Positions 1 through 11,078 of a DNA stretch of 64,000 nt are shown here, piece after piece. This DNA is from Apiospora phragmitis (Eukaryota > Ascomycota > Sordariomycetes > Amphisphaeriales > Apiosporaceae): NCBI GenBank assembly GCA_038363925.1, contig JAQQWL010000009.1:62001-126000 (forward strand), given 5' to 3'. The position numbers and the translations under genes were made by a program. Position 1 is the first letter of the stretch; each line of letters starts with the position of its first letter. The notes below the pieces were generated by a model. That model ran no database searches. It had not been told where the DNA came from and saw nothing but the letters and a program-made list of their open reading frames with translations.

Positions 1-1303
1 CGGGGTGCGACATCTGATCACGGCGCCGCAGGAGGACCACACCAGGGTTCGCCGAATATTCCGTCCCGCCTTCTCGGACCGGTCTCTGAAACAACAGGAA
101 CCTTTGTTCCGCAACTATGTCGATCAGCTAGTACGGCATCTAGAGAAGACGGCCGAACAGCAGATCAACTTTGTCAACCCACTCAATTTCACCACCTTTG
201 ACATCATGGGCGACTTGACCTTCGTTCAGCCACTTGGACTAGTAAGTGTTTGCAGAAACAACAACAACATGTATTTGCATTTTGCTAATCGCCCTCGAAT
301 AGCTGGACAATAATGAATACACGCACTGGGTCGCCTCCAGCTTCAAGGCTATCAAAGTCTTGGGGATCCTGCAGTTCATCTGCTATTACCTCATTATCAG
401 CGCCGTTTTTGAGTGGCTGGAACCCAAGTTCATCACGGATCTGAAGATGAACCATTCCAACCACACGAAAGACCGTGTCAACCAGAGACTGGCGAGGGGC
501 TCTACAAAACCTAACATCTGGAACTTCTGTACGCCAAACGAGGAGGGGAACGGCGAGGTCCTCAGTGTCAAGGAAATGCACGCTAATGCAGAACTTTTGA
601 TGACCGCGGGGACCGAAACCACCGCGTCTGTACTCAGTGGCCTCTTCTACCTCCTGCTCACACACCCTGCAGTACTAGAGGCCGCCCGGAACGAAGTTCG
701 CGGATCATTCGCTTCCAAAGAAGACATCTCCATGAAAGGACTGGCTAACCTGAAGTACCTAAATGCCCTGTACGTCATCGAGGTGAAAGTCGCATAAGAA
801 CCATGGCGCTATACTCCTTGGGTCCGATGTCTAACTATCATGAATGTAAAACAGGCATACAAGAAGCAATGCGGATCTCCCTCCCTCCCCCCTCTCCAGT
901 CCCGCATGGGATCCCCCCGCGTGGCCCCGCGGGCGGCAACGTCGTGCTGGGCAAATGGGTCCCCGAGGGCGCCACGCTCCTGGTCCACCACACGACGGTG
1001 TACCGGTCGCCCGCAGCTTGGATGCACCCCGACCGCTTCGCGCCTGAGCGCTGGCTGGGTCTCAGGGTTGAGTACCGCGACGACCGCCGGGACTGGCACC
1101 AGCCCTTTGCGTACGGGCCGCGCAACTGCCTCGGGCAGAACCTGGTGTGGCACGAGATGCGCCTCGTGGCCGCCCACGTTCTGTGGCAATTCGACGTCGA
1201 GCTGTGCGGGAGGGAGACGGGGAGGGATTGGCTGGACCAGAAGTGCTGCATTGTTTGGGACCGGAAGCCCTTGATCTGCCGGGTGACACCTGTTTCCCGG
1301 TGA
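1..1303 (+). CDS. Cytochrome P450 monooxygenase, 3' part (5' end outside window)
   Basis: Haem-thiolate monooxygenase of the fungal group that includes isotrichodermin C-15 hydroxylase-like enzymes; it would oxidise a small hydrophobic substrate, probably at the ER. The reading frame is open from the window edge, so the N-terminal anchor is missing. Exons seen: 1-241, 303-769 and 855-1303, with introns GTAAGT..AG (242-302) and GTACGT..ACAG (770-854). Key motifs are the I-helix AGTETTA, the K-helix EAMR (ExxR), PERW, and the haem loop FAYGPRNCLG with the Cys ligand. The second intron does not keep phase: exon 2 ends two bases into a codon while the EAMR frame needs one. One surplus G at the acceptor (GG, 854-855) would explain it and gives the expected NAL-IQEAMR join. 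This is either a sequence error or a real break. No biosynthetic partner genes are visible. Confidence 0.85.
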
Positions 1304-1335
1304 TGTGTGCGGTGGAAAGTGTTAATGGTAGGCAA

Positions 1336-1365
1336 AGTGACCGTCCAAAAGTCTGCGCAAGGACC
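1336..1365 (+). repeat. Left terminal inverted repeat of the Tc1-like element
   Basis: Contains GTCCAAAAGTCTGCGCAAGG, which is present in inverted orientation at the right end; the bases just outside differ slightly from the right copy. Confidence 0.75.
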
Positions 1366-1441
1366 ACCCTCATCAAAACTCACATTCCACCACCCTTTTA
1401 CCCCTTCTAACTTCATCTTTAAATAACTCTATCAATTCAAC

Positions 1442-2569
1442 ATGGATTTGAGCGAAATTGGTCGCATTCTAGCCGCAGAGCGTAAGCCTGATGGGGAATA
1501 CACATCCGAGGCTGTCGCGGCCATTACGGCGCTGGCTGCTGTCGGGGTCAAAAAGAAGGCCATTGCCGACGCGTTCCGAACGCGTCGGCCTGCCACCATC
1601 AGCAATCTCATAAAGCGCTTCATTCAACGAAAGTCACCTAAAATAAAGCCAAGACCTGGTCGCCCTCATAAATTATCGACTCGGCAAGAGCGCTATCTAT
1701 CTCAATTGGTGCGTAGAAAGCCCCGTGCCACTTGGAGAGAGCTTTGTTTAGACATCAATGTTATGCTAGGCTCCAAACGACGCTCCTTCTCGATCAACAC
1801 GGCAAGGCGCGCTCTACGCAAAAGGAAGATCGGCCATTGGCGCGCTGCGAAGCGCATCCTCTTGACGAAGGATGACGCCAAAGAGCGGCTCGAATTCTGT
1901 CGTTATTGGTCCTCTCGTGCGCGCCTTAGGCGGCTGATGCTTTCCCTTTTCTCGGACGAATGTACGATCCAGAACGAACCCTTCACACCAGGTCGCTGGG
2001 TCTTCCGGTACGGTTCAGAACGCTACCGGAAGGATCTCAACAGCCCTACGTCTCACGGACGGCCTCGAATCAGCCTTATGGTGTGGGCTATGGTGTGGCA
2101 AAGGGAAGGGGAGGCAGGAACCTCCCCTTTGATTTTCTGCAAGGGAGATCCGGACTCTCCCGCCGGCGGCTTTACTTCTGCCAGGTGTATTGAGGTCTTA
2201 GAGGCTGCTCTCCTTCCCTTTTATGAGCCTGGGGACCCTTTCATGCAGGACAACGCGCGTATACATCGATCCAATGCCGTCAAAGAGTTCTTGGAATCGA
2301 GGGGCATCTGGACGATCAAGTGGCCGGCACATTCACCTGATCTGAACCCTATTGAACAGGTCTGGAAGGCTCTAAAGGCTAAAATCTATGAAATTGAGCC
2401 TTCCTTTCAAGACCTGAAAAATAACATGCCACACCAAGTCTATGCGAGAGAGGTAGTCCAGTCGGCGTGGGCAGCCTTAGATCCAGGCCTTATTTATAGA
2501 CTCTTGCGTTCTCTCCCTCGTCGCCTTTCTGCTATACGTCGCGCTAGGGGCTGGTATAGTCATTATTAA
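1442..2569 (+). CDS. Tc1-like transposase, DD34E
   Basis: Uninterrupted 375-residue transposase. The N-terminal part (about residues 1-120) is a helix-turn-helix region, with a basic linker KPRPGRPHKLSTRQ. The DDE catalytic core follows: first Asp in FSDECTI, second in MQDNARIH, and Glu in SPDLNPIEQVW, with 34 residues between the second Asp and the Glu, as in Tc1-like enzymes. The length is normal for the family and there is no frameshift or internal stop, so the protein could be active. Start chosen at the first ATG (AACATGGAT), about 80 bp inside the left terminal repeat. The lack of RIP suggests a recent arrival, a single copy, or a copy that escaped. Confidence 0.92.
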   Translation: MDLSEIGRILAAERKPDGEYTSEAVAAITALAAVGVKKKAIADAFRTRRPATISNLIKRFIQRKSPKIKPRPGRPHKLSTRQERYLSQLVRRKPRATWRELCLDINVMLGSKRRSFSINTARRALRKRKIGHWRAAKRILLTKDDAKERLEFCRYWSSRARLRRLMLSLFSDECTIQNEPFTPGRWVFRYGSERYRKDLNSPTSHGRPRISLMVWAMVWQREGEAGTSPLIFCKGDPDSPAGGFTSARCIEVLEAALLPFYEPGDPFMQDNARIHRSNAVKEFLESRGIWTIKWPAHSPDLNPIEQVWKALKAKIYEIEPSFQDLKNNMPHQVYAREVVQSAWAALDPGLIYRLLRSLPRRLSAIRRARGWYSHY

Positions 2570-2680
2570 AATTCATTAAATTAGCCACGTAATAATATAA
2601 ACTTTTATTGAATTCTCTATTAATTTGGGTGTGTTATTAATATTTAAACGTAGGTGGTGTTAGAGGGGGAATCGGCTGAA

Positions 2681-2709
2681 AGTGGCCCTTGCGCAGACTT
2701 TTGGACACT
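2681..2709 (-). repeat. Right terminal inverted repeat of the Tc1-like element
   Basis: Reverse complement of the left terminal repeat core; on the minus strand it reads AGTGTCCAAAAGTCTGCGCA and onward. Confidence 0.75.
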
Positions 2710-3077
2710 GATTTTACATGCCATTTCATTTACGGGAGAAATGCAAGGGGGTTCTTATGTTGGCTATATTCCCAACTGAGATTGTATCCTTGACGACTTA
2801 CATAACCATGTTGTTGTGCCCGGGCCAGGGGCTCTTGTGGCCTAGATCCGTCCCCTAATTAAGATGCACCTCCACTTCATCGGCTACGCACCCACTAGCA
2901 TTTTAGGCACCGCACTGCTGCCTTGGGAACAACATGATGAAGAGGACTCGATATAAACATGTCCTCGATCCGACTGCTGTAGTCTTTCCTCGTCAGAATA
3001 TTCTCATTCCTCATTTCCACCGACAATCTCGACTCCTCATGACACATTCAACAGCAGCAGCAGCAGCAACAGCAGCC

Positions 3078-5698
3078 ATGGGACAGAACCCAACCCAACC
3101 CCAACCGCAGCCCCAGTACCCCGGCCTCGGCCTCGATCTGCGGCATTACGCCATTGGCCAACACTGGAAAGATAACAAACCCTGCTACCCGATCGGCGTC
3201 TGCGAGAACGCGCCCGGCGCGACCTCGGACCTCTTCCAGCTGCGCGAGGTCTTCATGCTGGCCGTCATGGACCGGCTGACCGACAAGCCGGACTGGGACC
3301 GGAAGGTCTTCGACGACGCCATCGCCGCCAAGTGGCGCGCCGAGGCCCTGTCGCAGCCCGAGGAGGGTCTGTATCGTTTGGCGACCGAGCACGTGAACCT
3401 AAATCGGAATGAGACGCTGGAAGACAGCAAGCTCTCCCCGCTGAAGCGTACTCGCTACTTGTCCGAGAAAGCATTTGACTATGTATGTATGCATGCATGT
3501 GACTTGTTGTTGTTCGTCACTAATCTTGATGGCGAGATGATTAGTGCATCAAAGAGCTGCGGATCAAGGCCCAGCACTTCCAGAAGACGGGCCTCGTCCT
3601 GACCCTGGACGCCGTCGGCAACTGCGTGGCCAAATCGGACGTCCTGGTGGGCAGCGAGCTCAAGCAGGAGCTCGTCGCCGCCTTCGACCGGCTGCGCGCC
3701 GACCAGGTCGCGAAAGGCGGCGTGGACTGGCACCCGCGCAGCAACGACATGGTCCAGGACATCGTGCACCCCTCCCTGTACTGCCTGGTCTGGGGCAAGT
3801 CTCACTTCCATCAGGACGAGGCGGTCGGGACCACCGATGCGGTGACAAAGTGGGCGGGCAAGGGCGAACCGACGCCCGACCAGGGAGAGAGCCCGACTCC
3901 GCCTTCGGACCGGCGTTATCGGGGCAACTCCACGGGGGTGGCGGACCACTACTGGTCCACCACCTACCAGTGGCTGCCGGCGAACCTCGCATTCCGGAAC
4001 GACGGAACGACGGAGTTCACGAGCTACATCAATAACCTGCACCCGGCCCGCCACGCGGACGTCTACCGCATCATCGAGAAGCTCGTTGACCGGGCTATCC
4101 CGGCCTGGGAGCAGTGTATCGCCGATTTTCAGCCCGCCAACCGCGCAGAGAGAAGAGTTGGACGCAAGGAACCGCGCATTAGCCCTGCCAAATATGCGGA
4201 GTGAGTGCCCAACCGACCCTTTCTTCTTTCTCTCTCTCACTTTTGCCCTCCTAAAAATCGCGTGCGTGCCACTCCCGGGGGAAAAAAAGGAGTTTGCTCG
4301 GCTGATCATGCATCTTTGTTCCCATTAAACAGTGATCGGGAAACCGAGGGTCTCTGGGAGGAGCTCAACACCGACATCCTCGCGAAACTCAACGTCCAGC
4401 TCGACAAAGACACCGTGTACGAGCTCATCGACGACCTGGGCGCGGAGCTGTCGGACGACGAGGAGATGCTGGACGAGGACCTCGAGAACGACGTGGAGGG
4501 GGTCCCGCAGACGCTGCTGGACAAGCTCCCTCGAGAGGCCGTCGAGGGCGAGAAGTGGAAGCAGGTGCGGGAGCCGATCCTGCTCGAGCCCGACGGCTTC
4601 ACCGACGTCGGGTACGCCGCCTGCGAGAGGCTGCGCGACAAGTTCGGGGACTCGGGGCTTCAGGTCATCGTCAAGATGGCCAGCATCGAGCTCACGCCGG
4701 AGAAGCCCGAGTTCTCCACGGGGAGCTGGCATGTAAGTAAAGACAACTTCCTCCGTCTCACCCTACTAGATGCTAATGACGATTACGGGTCCAAAGATCG
4801 AAGGCCAGATGAACGAGCACATCTGCGCGACCGCGCTCTACTACCTCGACAGCGACAACGTCACGCCCAGCAGCCTGGCCTTCCGCATGGGCACCTCGTG
4901 GAACCAGTGGGACCTCCAGATGTCGGCCGGCCAGGACGCCTACCACTGGCTCGAGCGCAGCTACGGCGCCTCCTTCGGCCCCAGCGGCGGCGGCGGGCCC
5001 TGCCTGCAGTTCTACGGCAGCGTCGAGACGCCCGAGGGGCGCCTGCTCGCGTTTCCCAACGTTTTGTAAGTTTTCTTTGAATTTGTTTTTCTCTTTCTTT
5101 CTCCTTTTCTCTCTATTTCCTCGATTTAGCTGACTTGCAACTTCTTAGTCAACACCGCGTCTCCTTCCGCCTCCAGGACCCCACCAAGCCTGGCCACCGC
5201 CGCTTCATCGCCCTCTGGCTCGTCGACCCGCACCAGCGCATCGTCTCGACCGCCAACGTCCCGCCGCAGCAGCTCGACTGGTGGGCCGAGGCCGTGTTCC
5301 AAGGAATTGGAGACAGCAGCAGCAACAGGAGCAGCAACACCGGCGAGATGCCGCCCGAGGTGCTGCAGTTGCTCCGGGAGGGGAAGAAAGAAGAGCTGAC
5401 GGCGATGATTCCACCAGAGTCGAGACGACAACAACAACAGAACAGTAGAAGCATCAATGATCAGGATAATAATGATGGTGACGAGGAAGAAGCAGGGATA
5501 AAGGCGACGAAAACTACAAGCAGGTTACCGCCGGAGGTCGTCGACATGGTGCGCCAGAACGGCGTCGTGCCCGAGGGCCTCATGAGCCGGGAGGAGGCCA
5601 GGGCGCACCGCCTCAAGCTGATGGACGAGAGGAGCCAGTTCGATCAGAGCGCGGAACAGGACTGGTTCAGCGGGGATTACAACTTTTGCGAGCATTAA
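3078..5698 (+). CDS. DUF4246 family protein
   Basis: Five exons: 3078-3482, 3545-4200, 4333-4732, 4797-5065 and 5149-5698. All introns are GT-AG and phases close, giving about 759 residues. The sequence matches the fungal DUF4246 family (PF14033), whose function is unknown: conserved N-terminal stretch PGLGLDLRHYAIG, middle part with LHPARHADVY and WNQWDLQMSAGQ, and C-terminal HRRFIALWLVDP followed by LPPEVVDMV. An acidic, low-complexity insert (DQDNNDGDEEE) lies near the C-terminus. Start chosen at 3078 because GCCATGG is a strong context and homologs begin close to this point; in-frame ATGs at 2934 and 3039 would add an Ala-rich extension made by a CAG-type repeat. The enzyme activity is not known to me. 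Confidence 0.85.
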
Positions 5699-6375
5699 GC
5701 TGTTGACCCGGGGGAGGGGGGTTCGGTTGTTATGGGCTACATGATACATAGTCCATGTCTCACAGTACGACCATGACTACGCATGCTCGGATAGGGGTAA
5801 TGATTCGTAACGGTAGTTGATAGCTACATGTGGTGTCCAACCATCCATGTGGAAGAAACGTAGCAATGCCTCTTCATCACCGCCTTGTACAATACACAAC
5901 AGAGATCATGTATCCAAAATGCCCACACAGATGTCAAAGCAGTCACACTCGTAGTAGTGGAAACCTCCCGGATGATGGAGTAGTTCAACAACAAAAAGGT
6001 CCCGGAACACCGTCAACTGTATTCATTCATTCCTCAAGAGGGCCCGGCCTCTCTCCTCCCTCCCTGTATTAATCTATAAGGCACACACCAGTAAATCGTG
6101 CCAGCCACAGGCTATCTGCTTGAAATAGAAAAGGAAAAACACGCATCTTGGCCAATCATTGCTTTGCCCGCCAACGCCAAACGAGAGAAGCGCGAAAGAG
6201 GTATCTTGTATGAAACGATTGTTGCTTTCCTCCAACCCACACACACGCACACAAACCACACCGCACCCAGATCCAGTATGCTCCGCGAATCCAACAACGA
6301 CAAGACTCATCCTTGCCGTATCCAAGCACCGCCAACTTCTTCTTCTTCTTCTTCTTCTTCTCCTTTCGTCATAAC
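5699..6375. other. Intergenic region between convergent genes
   Basis: 3' flanks of the DUF4246 gene (plus) and the Rab gene (minus). No coding signal was recognised. A TTC microsatellite lies just past the Rab stop codon. Confidence 0.6.
6337..6361 (+). repeat. TTC microsatellite
   Basis: About eight uninterrupted TTC units, 15 bp outside the Rab stop codon. Confidence 0.9.
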
Positions 6376-7698
6376 TCAACAACATCCTCTTCGCCGCCCA
6401 CTCCGGAGCGTAAACACCTCCTCCCACTCCCGCAGCGCCACCGTGCTACGCCGACCCTTCTTCGACTTCCTCTTCCGCATCCCTGTACCACCACCGCCAA
6501 CGCCATCCTCCATGGTCATGCCACTCTTGATGCTGCCCCCGTCGCTGGCGCCGCCGTTCATCCAGTGCCCGCCGTCGCCGTACTGGATGCCGCTGAGCGG
6601 GTCGTCCGGGTCGATCTCGCCGAGCTCGATCTTGGTCAGGATGGCGCGCGCCAGCCGAGCGAACACGTCGTCGACCCCCTCGCCCGTAAAGGCCGATACT
6701 TCGAGCGCTACGGGGACGTTGACCCCGCCGGCCCACCGCGACGCCTCGGCCGACGACACCTTCTCTGCCTTCAGGCGCTACGGTCGCGCGTTGTTGCGTG
6801 CCCAGACCCACCGACCCGGGCGTGATGGTGCTAGCGACGCTGGCGCTGCTCTGCACACTAGAACCGTACATGCTACCGCCGTAGCTCGAACTCGACTGCG
6901 GGGGCGGCGACGCCAGATCGTCCTCCAAGGACGGCAGCAGCGGCCCCTCGTCGTTGGCGAGGTCGAGCTTGTTGCCGACGAGCAGCGTCGTCAGGTTCGG
7001 GCTGGCGAGGGCGCGCGCGTCGTTGAGAAAGGGCGGCAGGGCGCGGAAGCTGGCGTGCGAGGTGAGATCGTAAATCAGCACGGCGCCCGCGGCGCCGCGG
7101 TAGTAGGAGCGCGACACGGAGCGGAAGCGCTCGGTGCCGGCCGTGTCCCAGAGCTGCAGCTTGATGCGCTTCCGGCGCGCGCCGGTGCCGACCTTGATGA
7201 TCTTGGAGGCGAACTCGACGCCAATGGTCTGGGAGGAGAGGATGCGCCACTCCGACTTGACGAAGCGGTGGAGGAGGCAGGACCTGCGCGGCGGGGAGAA
7301 AGAGAGATGGTTAGCTTTCAGCTTGGATCTGTAACGACATCATGAAAGTTCATGGGAGAGAAGGTTGGGCAGCATGTCAGAATGTGTGTAGGCAAATGAA
7401 AAGCAGGCTGGAGTTGAGTATCCTCGAAGTCGCGCACCGAATGCTTGCTTGGTTCCTCGAGTCAGAAGAAGGAAACGTGGATGACTTACTTTCCCGTCCC
7501 ACTGGGCCCCAAGAGGATGATTTTGGCCAGGTAGTCGTACATACTTCCCAGCTCCTACAAGTCAAGTTGTGATCGCGAGTCAGCACTTCCCGGTCCGCAG
7601 CAAGCCTTAGTATTCAGATCTCTAGTCGTTCGTACCTGATCACCTGCCGTGCCAGAGCTCTCCTCGCTGGCGGCCGAAGCCCCTCGCGGACGTGTCAT
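6376..7698 (-). CDS. ypt4: Rab4/Ypt4-type small GTPase (one-base frame break near C-terminus)
   Basis: Ras-superfamily switch for early-endosome/recycling traffic, by family. Exons on the minus strand: 7698-7636, 7554-7490 and 7283-6376. Motifs in order: P-loop GPSGTGKS (split by intron 2), switch I SQTIGVEF, switch II WDTAGTERF, base-binding NKLD, then EVSAFTG, and a C-terminal GCC for double prenylation. Between NKLD and the last third is a Ser/Gly-rich insert of roughly 50 residues (PPPQSSSSYGGSMYG), absent from animal Rab4. The frame shifts near 6759-6760: discounting one C there gives EVSSAEASRWA, leads to the GCC end and makes the coding length a multiple of three (344 residues). Taken as written, the protein loses its prenylation site. 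This is a probable sequence error. Confidence 0.85.
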
Positions 7699-8385
7699 GG
7701 CGAAAGCTTCCCTGGGGTTTGCAGCTCTATATCTCTCTGTATCTTTGGTTCTGTCGGATCCGTCGGTCGCGGGGACCTTGTTTCGTTCGCTTGTGGCGGT
7801 GGGCTTGGTCCAGGCGGTGGACAGATGTTCGGGTCGGTTTCGAAGGTTGCGCTTCTCTCGAGTTTCGCCGGAGTGGCTTTCAGGACGAGGAAGCGATTGG
7901 ATTATGTTTGGCAAGTTGAACTTGGTGGTGCTGCTGCTTGCAATTCGCAGGTTGCTTATCTTGCGACCCTGCACATGCAGTGCGTTGGCTGTGACGTGAG
8001 CTGGGCAGGTAGGGATCATTGGGGATCGCTCTGATTGGGTTTGGGGGGTGGGCTTGTTCGGTTTCAGTTCAGAACCTTGGAAACTGGCTGTAAGGCCCGT
8101 GCATGGTCCCGATGTAGCCTATGTATGCTTGTAGCGGCTCTAGCGTCATGGGCCCACTACCACATGCACTAAGATCGCCGGGGTCCCGAAAGTCCCTTGG
8201 AAGTCCACTGTAAAGTGTTGGAACCCCGGGCGTTCATGCTGCCGGCCACTTCCAATGGGGGAGGCCGAGGAAGCTTGGCAGGTATTGAGGATCTCTGCCT
8301 CTGCTAACTTGACGAGCAACAATTAGTTCATCACATCAGTCAACTTTCTTGATCATTTGCATGTTAAGTAATTATCACAGTCGCA
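7699..8385. other. Divergent promoter region (Rab4 / SDR)
   Basis: Non-coding stretch between the divergent Rab and dehydrogenase starts, so it probably holds both promoters. No TATA box or known operator could be assigned. Confidence 0.5.
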
Positions 8386-9421
8386 ATGAAGATTGAAGGC
8401 AGAACATTTGTTATATCCGGCGGGTAAGTTACCCTTTCCCCAGTCAGTCCAGTCACATTCCGAATCATGCATCAAAGAAAATCACATGCTAACAAACCAT
8501 CAGCGCATCCGGCCTGGGCCAGGCCACCGCCGAAGAGCTGGTGCGCGCCGGCGGCTACGTCGCCGTCCTCGACATGAACGAGGATAACGGCGCTGCCGTC
8601 GTGTCGAAGCTCGGCGCAGACAAGGCGCGCTTCTTCCAGTGCAACGTCACCGACACGGAGAGCATCGCCGCCGCCGTCCGGGGCATGGTCGCGTGGGTCC
8701 AGGAGACAGGTAAACCCCTCGGAGGTGTCATCCCGGCCGCGGGCATCTCTCTGCCATCTACGGTGTGTTTTGCTTGATCTCGACTTTCTTAATAGTATCT
8801 TCAATTCTCTCCATCCTATTAGCCCTGGGAATCTTGCATGCATCCAACAATGACTCTATCGGACGCAGATGTATCAGACATAAGCGAACATCTTACTAAC
8901 CCCACCCCCAGATGCTCGACCGCCACAACCACCCCCTCTCCCTCCCCGACTTCAACTTCGTCCTCGCCGTCAACTTGACGGGCACCATCGACCTAGTCCG
9001 CCAGCTCCTCCCCCACCTCGCCTCTAATTCCCCCATTGCCCCCGCCGGCTCCCCCGAAGAAGGCGAGCGCGGCATCATCATCATGGTCGCCAGCGCCGCC
9101 GCCTTCGAAGGCCAGCGCGGCCAAGTCTCCTACGCCGCCTCGAAAGGCGCCGTCGCCGCCATGACCCTACCCATGACGCGCGACCTCTCGCGCTACGGCA
9201 TCCGCGTCGTCACCCTCGCGCCCAGCCTCTTCGAGAGCGCCATGACGAGCCTCATGAGCGACAAAGTCCGCAAGTCGCTCGAGGGCGCCATGGAGTTCCC
9301 CCCGCCGCGCCGGCCGGCCGAGGAGTTCGCCATGGCCGTGCGGCACGCCATCGAGAACGTCATGCTGAACGGCGCCGTCATTCGGCTGGATGGCGGCATG
9401 AGGATGCCGAGCAAGTTGTAG
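8386..9421 (+). CDS. Short-chain dehydrogenase/reductase, type-2 hydroxyacyl-CoA dehydrogenase-like
   Basis: NAD(P)-dependent oxidoreductase of the SDR superfamily, closest in pattern to 3-hydroxyacyl-CoA dehydrogenase type 2 (HSD17B10-like). Exons 8386-8423, 8504-8762 and 8912-9421 (GT-AG, phases close) give 268 residues, the usual SDR length. The cofactor loop GGASGLGQA is split by intron 1. Acidic LDMNEDNG after the second strand suggests NAD preference. The usual NAG motif is PAAG here. The catalytic set is Ser in MVASAAAF and Tyr/Lys in YAASK. The C-terminal DGGMRMP resembles the substrate-loop end of the family. The true substrate cannot be told from sequence. Confidence 0.88.
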
Positions 9422-9695
9422 CAGTTTGTAGGTAGGGCTTCTCATTATTGTATTAGTACGTATCACAGGAAGACCATAGTTGGCATACACGAAGTCGTTC
9501 TCAATTACCAGTACTATTTCATTTCGCAAAGCATGACATGTTCCCCAACAATGCATTCTACTTGTGTGCGCAGGGCCAGTCGCCCCTCCAGTTTCATATG
9601 AAGCAATTGTGATAACATGCAGTCTCCCTATTGTACAATTTACCAAAATTCAGAGCCCGAAGAAAATCATAAGTCTCATCCATCACCTGCCCATT

Positions 9696-11078
9696 TCAAG
9701 TATAGCCCGCCGAGAAGTTCGATCGTCTCGCAGCCGAGCGGTCGCGATAGCCGCGTCCGGCGCCACGGTCGCCCCCGCCCTTAGGGGAGCGAGATCGTCG
9801 GCGCTCGGCGCGGACAGCCGATTCCCGGAGCCGGTCACTCAGGGCAAAGCCCTCCAAGAAAGCACGAGAGGCGGTGGGGTCGGCCAGGACCGCCTCGCTC
9901 GGGCCACGGACGTGGCCGTAGAGGGACCGGATGCGCTCGAGCAGTTCGCGGCGGTCGTCGCTCTTCTTATCGTCGGCAACGGCCCCGTCTTGTCGAGAAG
10001 CTCGGTCCTGGCTGGGGCGGTAGTGGCTTCCGCCAACACTGCCGCCTCCTGGGTAGCCCATGCCATTAGCGAGGCCGTTGCCGTTGCCAGTGCCCAAGTC
10101 GTAGTAGAACCCGTTGTACTGTCCGCGGTCGGCGCGTTCACGGTTCATCTGCTCCTGCTTCTGGGTCGCGACGGCCGCTGCACGGGACGGGTTGGCATCT
10201 TTGGGCATGTTGGCCCGAACCCAAGCAATGGCTTGCTTGGCCAGGGCCTGCTTGGCTTCCATGGTGTTCTTGTAAGCACGGCCGTCGCAAATGGTGTGGT
10301 CCAGCAGTTGAACCTTGGCATAGTATTTGCCCCCGTCCCTCGTCCACTCCGTAAACTGGGGATTGAAGCGACGCGACTGGCATTCCGAGCTCAGGATGGC
10401 GGTGTAGGTAGTTCGGAAAGCAGCGTTGTTGCTGCTGCCGTTGGTACCATTGTTCGCGCCGGCATCCTTGTTCGGGGCAGGCACGGATCCTGCGCGCGAG
10501 ATGGCATTGTCCTTGCCGTAGCCAGTAGCAGCGGTGTAAAACTGGGACGGCAACGGCGGGTTCACGGAGGCAGGGCGGCCATTTGGGGCGTTCATCGGGC
10601 GAGGGCAGTAGGCAATAGCCGACGGAAGTTGCGAGCCCTGGGGGTTGAGACCAGGCAGCTGTGGATACACTGTCGGAGGTGCCGGGGGGAAGGCCTTGCC
10701 GACGACCTGTCCCGAGATCATCTGGCGGAAGCGCTCCTGGCCAGATCCCTTCTGGGGGCTGGGACCATTTTGAATGGCGCGATGACTGCTGGCTTTCGGC
10801 ATGGGCCCCATGAACGGGACAGGTGGTACGGGAGGCAGTGAGGCGCGATCACTTGCAGAAGTGATTTCGGCATCGGGGACGCGTTCCGGCTTGATCTGGG
10901 GAGAACCTGTGAAGGAAGAAAACATCCAGTCAGAGTTGCATCGAAAAATTCAAGTGGCGTCTCTCTTACAGGTTGGATCCTCCAAAGTACCTTGGGGGTT
11001 AGTCGGTTTCTGCGGGAGATCAGCAGCAGTAGCAGCGGCCGTGGTGGCGTCCACCTGGGCGTCGCTGGTTGTGGCCAT
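9696..11078 (-). CDS. dsRNA-binding-domain-like protein
   Basis: Two exons on the minus strand, 11078-10970 and 10906-9696, joined by a GTAAGA..ACAG intron in phase 1; 439 residues. The N-terminal half is Pro/Ala-rich and disordered. Around the middle, NPQFTEWTRDGGKYYAKVQL followed by an Ala/Lys helix (EAKQALAKQAIAWV) looks like the beta-beta-alpha end of a double-stranded RNA-binding fold. The C-terminus is Arg/Ser/Gly-rich (RRRSRSPKGGGDRG), typical of RNA-associated proteins. A role in RNA binding is inferred from this layout. The antisense strand of this gene is also open, which is a codon-bias shadow. Confidence 0.75.

Larger units (their letters stand above)
1336..2709 (+). mobile_element. 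Tc1/mariner-type DNA transposon with intact transposase
   Basis: Cut-and-paste DNA transposon. Inverted terminal repeats flank the transposase gene: the 20-base core GTCCAAAAGTCTGCGCAAGG at 1343-1362 recurs inverted at 2687-2706, and the match continues with minor differences on both sides. The exact ends and the TA target duplication could not be fixed, because the bases outside the core differ (candidate TA at 1329-1330 and 2715-2716). The element sits just downstream of the P450 stop codon. It shows no RIP damage, unlike the transposons further right. Confidence 0.8.

Noticed and set aside
9564..10841. 425-codon plus-strand ORF
   Set aside because: Antisense to the dsRNA-binding-like gene; Val/Ala-rich composition without domains, a codon-bias shadow.
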